DNA of 31,902 bases from Lachnospiraceae bacterium UBA7026 (GTDB taxonomy: Bacteria > Bacillota > Clostridia > Lachnospirales > Lachnospiraceae). The DNA is taken from NCBI GenBank assembly GCA_002494165.1, contig DLBH01000079.1, positions 10,785 to 42,686 on the forward strand, written 5' to 3'. Position numbers and translations under genes: made by a program. The notes under the pieces were generated by a model, which saw only the letters and a list, made by a program, of their open reading frames with translations, was not told the origin of the DNA and did not search any database. Shown in pieces: positions 29,981-31,902 of the stretch (position 1 is its first letter; each line of letters begins with the position of its first letter).

Positions 29981-30718
29981 CTAATCCGGAATCTCCTCCA
30001 CATTTACACTTCTTACCTCAAAAATATCATCGTCCCCCTGCAGATTCCCACCGGTCCATTTCCTGACCTCGAGGACAAAGGGAAAGCGGTCATACTCCAG
30101 GCAGAGGATCAGGTCTTTCACCGGAAATACATCCTGCCATCTGATATCAAAGAACCTGGCCACGGAAGGGTCATTGACCAGGGCAAGGATCTCCGGGCCC
30201 ATATCCAGAGTCTGTCCGGTAAGCAGGCTCTTTATATAACGGCCGCAAAGTTCATCCTCAGGGGCCGGAGAAATCCCGGAATTACCCATACAGACCAGGG
30301 AAACCTGGTCCGGATCCCGGCTCCTGATGTAGGCCGCGATGGCGGAGGCGTTGACCAGACTGCCGGTCACCAGCTCCTCTGCTCCCGCCGCCCAGGCATG
30401 GACCAGGCCCTGGGTTCCGGCACTGGTGGTATGGATCACTGTCTTCCCACTAAGGTCAGCATTCTCCGTCTGGGAGGGAGAATTACCATAATCAAAGCCG
30501 GGCAGAATAACTCCGCCCCGCTCACCGGCCATAAGATAGTCCGGGTGGTCTCTTTTCAGATTCCAGGCTGTCTCTTCCCTGCCCACGGCATAAATCTTAT
30601 CCACACCCCTGGAAAAAAGATAAGGTTCCAGGGAAAAGGCCCGGAAAACATCTATGACTACCGCAAGACCCCTTGCCTGACCGGCGCCTTCCAGCAGATG
30701 AAACATTTCAATATTCAT
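29981..30718 (-). CDS. ComB-type 2-phosphosulfolactate phosphatase family protein
   Basis: The 245-residue product matches the ComB family: VVIDVFRAFSLEPYLFSRGV near the start, AGERGGVILPGFDYGNSPSQ, VIHTTSAGTQGL, and SLVCMGNSGISPAPEDELCGRYI (metal-binding acidic residues). ComB hydrolyses 2-phosphosulfolactate in coenzyme M or sulfolactate synthesis. No other gene of that pathway is present in the window. In Clostridia such genes are often isolated, and the real substrate is not certain. GAGGAG stands before the ATG. A terminator separates it from the glgX fragment upstream. Confidence 0.88.
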   Translation of the reverse strand: MNIEMFHLLEGAGQARGLAVVIDVFRAFSLEPYLFSRGVDKIYAVGREETAWNLKRDHPDYLMAGERGGVILPGFDYGNSPSQTENADLSGKTVIHTTSAGTQGLVHAWAAGAEELVTGSLVNASAIAAYIRSRDPDQVSLVCMGNSGISPAPEDELCGRYIKSLLTGQTLDMGPEILALVNDPSVARFFDIRWQDVFPVKDLILCLEYDRFPFVLEVRKWTGGNLQGDDDIFEVRSVNVEEIPD

Positions 30719-30743
30719 AATATAGTCTCCTCGTAAAATAGTC

Positions 30744-30785
30744 AGAAAGCCCTGAATCTACAGCGGAACAGAGCTTTCTTTTTAT
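30744..30785 (-). terminator. hairpin between glgX and the ComB-like gene
   Basis: AGAAAGC (30744-30750) pairs with GCTTTCT (30773-30779). The T-run is best on the plus strand (TTTTT after 30779) but the minus strand also has TCTGACTATTTTA after the stem. It probably ends the glgX transcript. Confidence 0.5.
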
Positions 30786-30852
30786 GGAATCTATTATAAT
30801 CTTTCAGTTAAGACTGTAAAGGAAATTTTCTAAAGAAGACCAGCCTGTCTGA

Positions 30853-31818
30853 TTATTTTCCTACCAGTACCATAAGACTGCGGGACATCAGTTTTATGGA
30901 TCCCCTGACCTCCCTCTCCTTGCCGGAAGTCTTATCCAAGTCCTGGTGGCTGCTGTCACCCGTATAGACCAGCTTATGCCAGGTCATGCCCTCCGGCAGC
31001 TTGGGAAGTTCCAGTTCATGGTCTTCCCAGTGACCGTTGACACCGCAGTAGATAAAATAATCCTGGTCAGTTCCAAAATCAGCTTCCGGCTCCGCATACA
31101 TAAAACCGAAAACCAGGAAGGGCTCCCACATATTAAGCTCCCAGGCTTTCATACTATGGAAGGACAACTCCGGATAGCCGCTGCTGTTGGTATCGGTGTA
31201 GTAACCCTTTTTTCTGAGAACAGGATGGTTCCTTCGGAGCTTGATCATAATCCGGTAAAACTCATATACATCCCTATAGTGGGCCTTATTATCCCAGTTA
31301 AGCCATGAGATGGGGTTGTCCTGGCAATAAGCGTTATTGTTTCCATCCTGGGAATTCCTGAATTCATCCCCGGCCAGTAACATGGGAACACCACGGCTTA
31401 GCAGGAGAAGGGCCAGGGCATTTTTCACCCTTCTGTTCCGGAGACTCTCAACGGCAGGGTCCTTTGTGGGCCCTTCCACACCACTGTTCCAGCTGACATT
31501 ATCATTAATCCCATCCCTGTTATCCTCACCGTTGGCATAATTATGCTTCTCATTATAGGATACCAGATCATTTAAAGTGAAACCGTCATGACAGGTCACA
31601 AAATTAATAGTGGTATGATTGCTATTGTTTTCATAGATATCCGGAGACCCCTGGATCCGTTTAAGGAGCTCAGGACCGGCGTCAGCATCACTGCGGATAA
31701 AATGTCTCAGACAGTCCCGGAAATGGCCATTCCACTCCGACCATTTGTCCGGAGCCGGAAAAGACCCCACCTGGTAGAGGCCGGCGGCATCCCAGGCTTC
31801 GGCAATCAACTTAGACAA
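30853..31818 (-). pseudogene. glgX: C-terminal part of glycogen debranching enzyme GlgX/TreX (isoamylase type)
   Basis: About 320 residues align with the second half of GH13 glycogen debranching enzymes, which cleave alpha-1,6 branches and are around 700 residues long. KLIAEAWDAAGLYQVGSFP holds the catalytic acid/base glutamate and FVTCHDGFTLNDLVSYNEKHN holds the third catalytic aspartate. NGEDNRDG, SRGVPMLLAGDE and NAYCQDNPISWLNW are all intact. The part with the catalytic nucleophile should lie immediately upstream, but homology stops at SKLIAEAW (about 31818-31825). An in-frame stop follows within about 45 bases, and the TTG at 31818 is not a plausible start. The fragment cannot be an active debranching enzyme as it stands. 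The rest could lie beyond an insertion outside the window. Confidence 0.8.
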
Positions 31819-31825
31819 TATGTAA

Positions 31826-31902
31826 TGACCTCCGATTTGTAGGTTCGTGGATTTACCTGTATACTATAAGTCGGAAAAAACAATGGTAACAGGGATTACC
31901 GC
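31826..31902. other. non-glgX sequence at the right edge with two hairpins
   Basis: CCGATTTGTAG (31832-31842) pairs with CTATAAGTCGG (31864-31874), 9 of 11 positions. GGTAA (31885-31889) pairs with TTACC (31896-31900). The sequence does not continue GlgX and may be the end of a mobile element, such as an IS200/IS605-like element or a group II intron, that interrupts glgX. No transposase or intron protein is visible. Confidence 0.35.

Overview
The window looks like chromosome from an anaerobic Firmicute of the class Clostridia, most likely a Lachnospiraceae-type gut bacterium. The reasons are the strong AAGGAGG-type ribosome binding sites before nearly every gene, sigma-A promoters with 17-base spacers, a B. 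subtilis-type LexA box, and gene families such as GlpP, YolD-like, DhaK/DhaL and Ppm1-type methyltransferases. No rRNA, tRNA or CRISPR array was seen. Most genes are on the minus strand. The exceptions are a DNA-repair block (about 15.7-19.1 kb) and a MATE transporter gene, both on the plus strand.

Glycerol and dihydroxyacetone metabolism is the recurring theme. It includes a GpsA-like glycerol-3-phosphate dehydrogenase (165-1208), an operon glpP - amidohydrolase - glpK (9878 down to 6110), dhaK-dhaL (25322 down to 23640) and a DeoR-family regulator (27483-28250). The glpP transcript starts at a good promoter and must pass a long intrinsic terminator before the glpP start codon, so GlpP probably controls its own operon by antitermination.

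Two DNA-damage-tolerance modules are present. Module 1 (4712 down to 1518, minus) is a MazG-like pyrophosphohydrolase, a Y-family DNA polymerase, a YolD-like protein and a winged-helix/PD-(D/E)XK nuclease-like protein. Module 2 (15.7-19.1 kb, plus) is an XRE repressor, an ImmA/IrrE metallopeptidase, a second Y-family polymerase with a near-consensus LexA box upstream, and a YolD-like protein. Both polymerases carry a QLDLF beta-clamp-binding peptide. Module 2 pairs a protease-cleavable repressor system with an SOS box next to a translesion polymerase. It is the most interesting system here.

Other intact genes: a lipoprotein tyrosine phosphatase, a PfkB-family sugar kinase, a Nim-like flavoprotein, a LysR regulator divergent from a MATE transporter, a membrane-associated GTPase, a GH114-like protein, a resolvase-like protein without the catalytic serine, and a ComB-type phosphatase.

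Gene decay is conspicuous. There is a doubly frameshifted gene (4887-5808), a truncated exporter relic (10055-10180), a methyltransferase with a nonsense codon and internal deletion (14976-15469), a clipped HTH protein (21838-22053), a collapsed redox/membrane locus (25796-27317) and a 5'-truncated glgX (30853-31818). Short degenerate tandem repeats lie beside several of these. A possible new small RNA, with its own promoter and terminator, lies at about 12942-13088.
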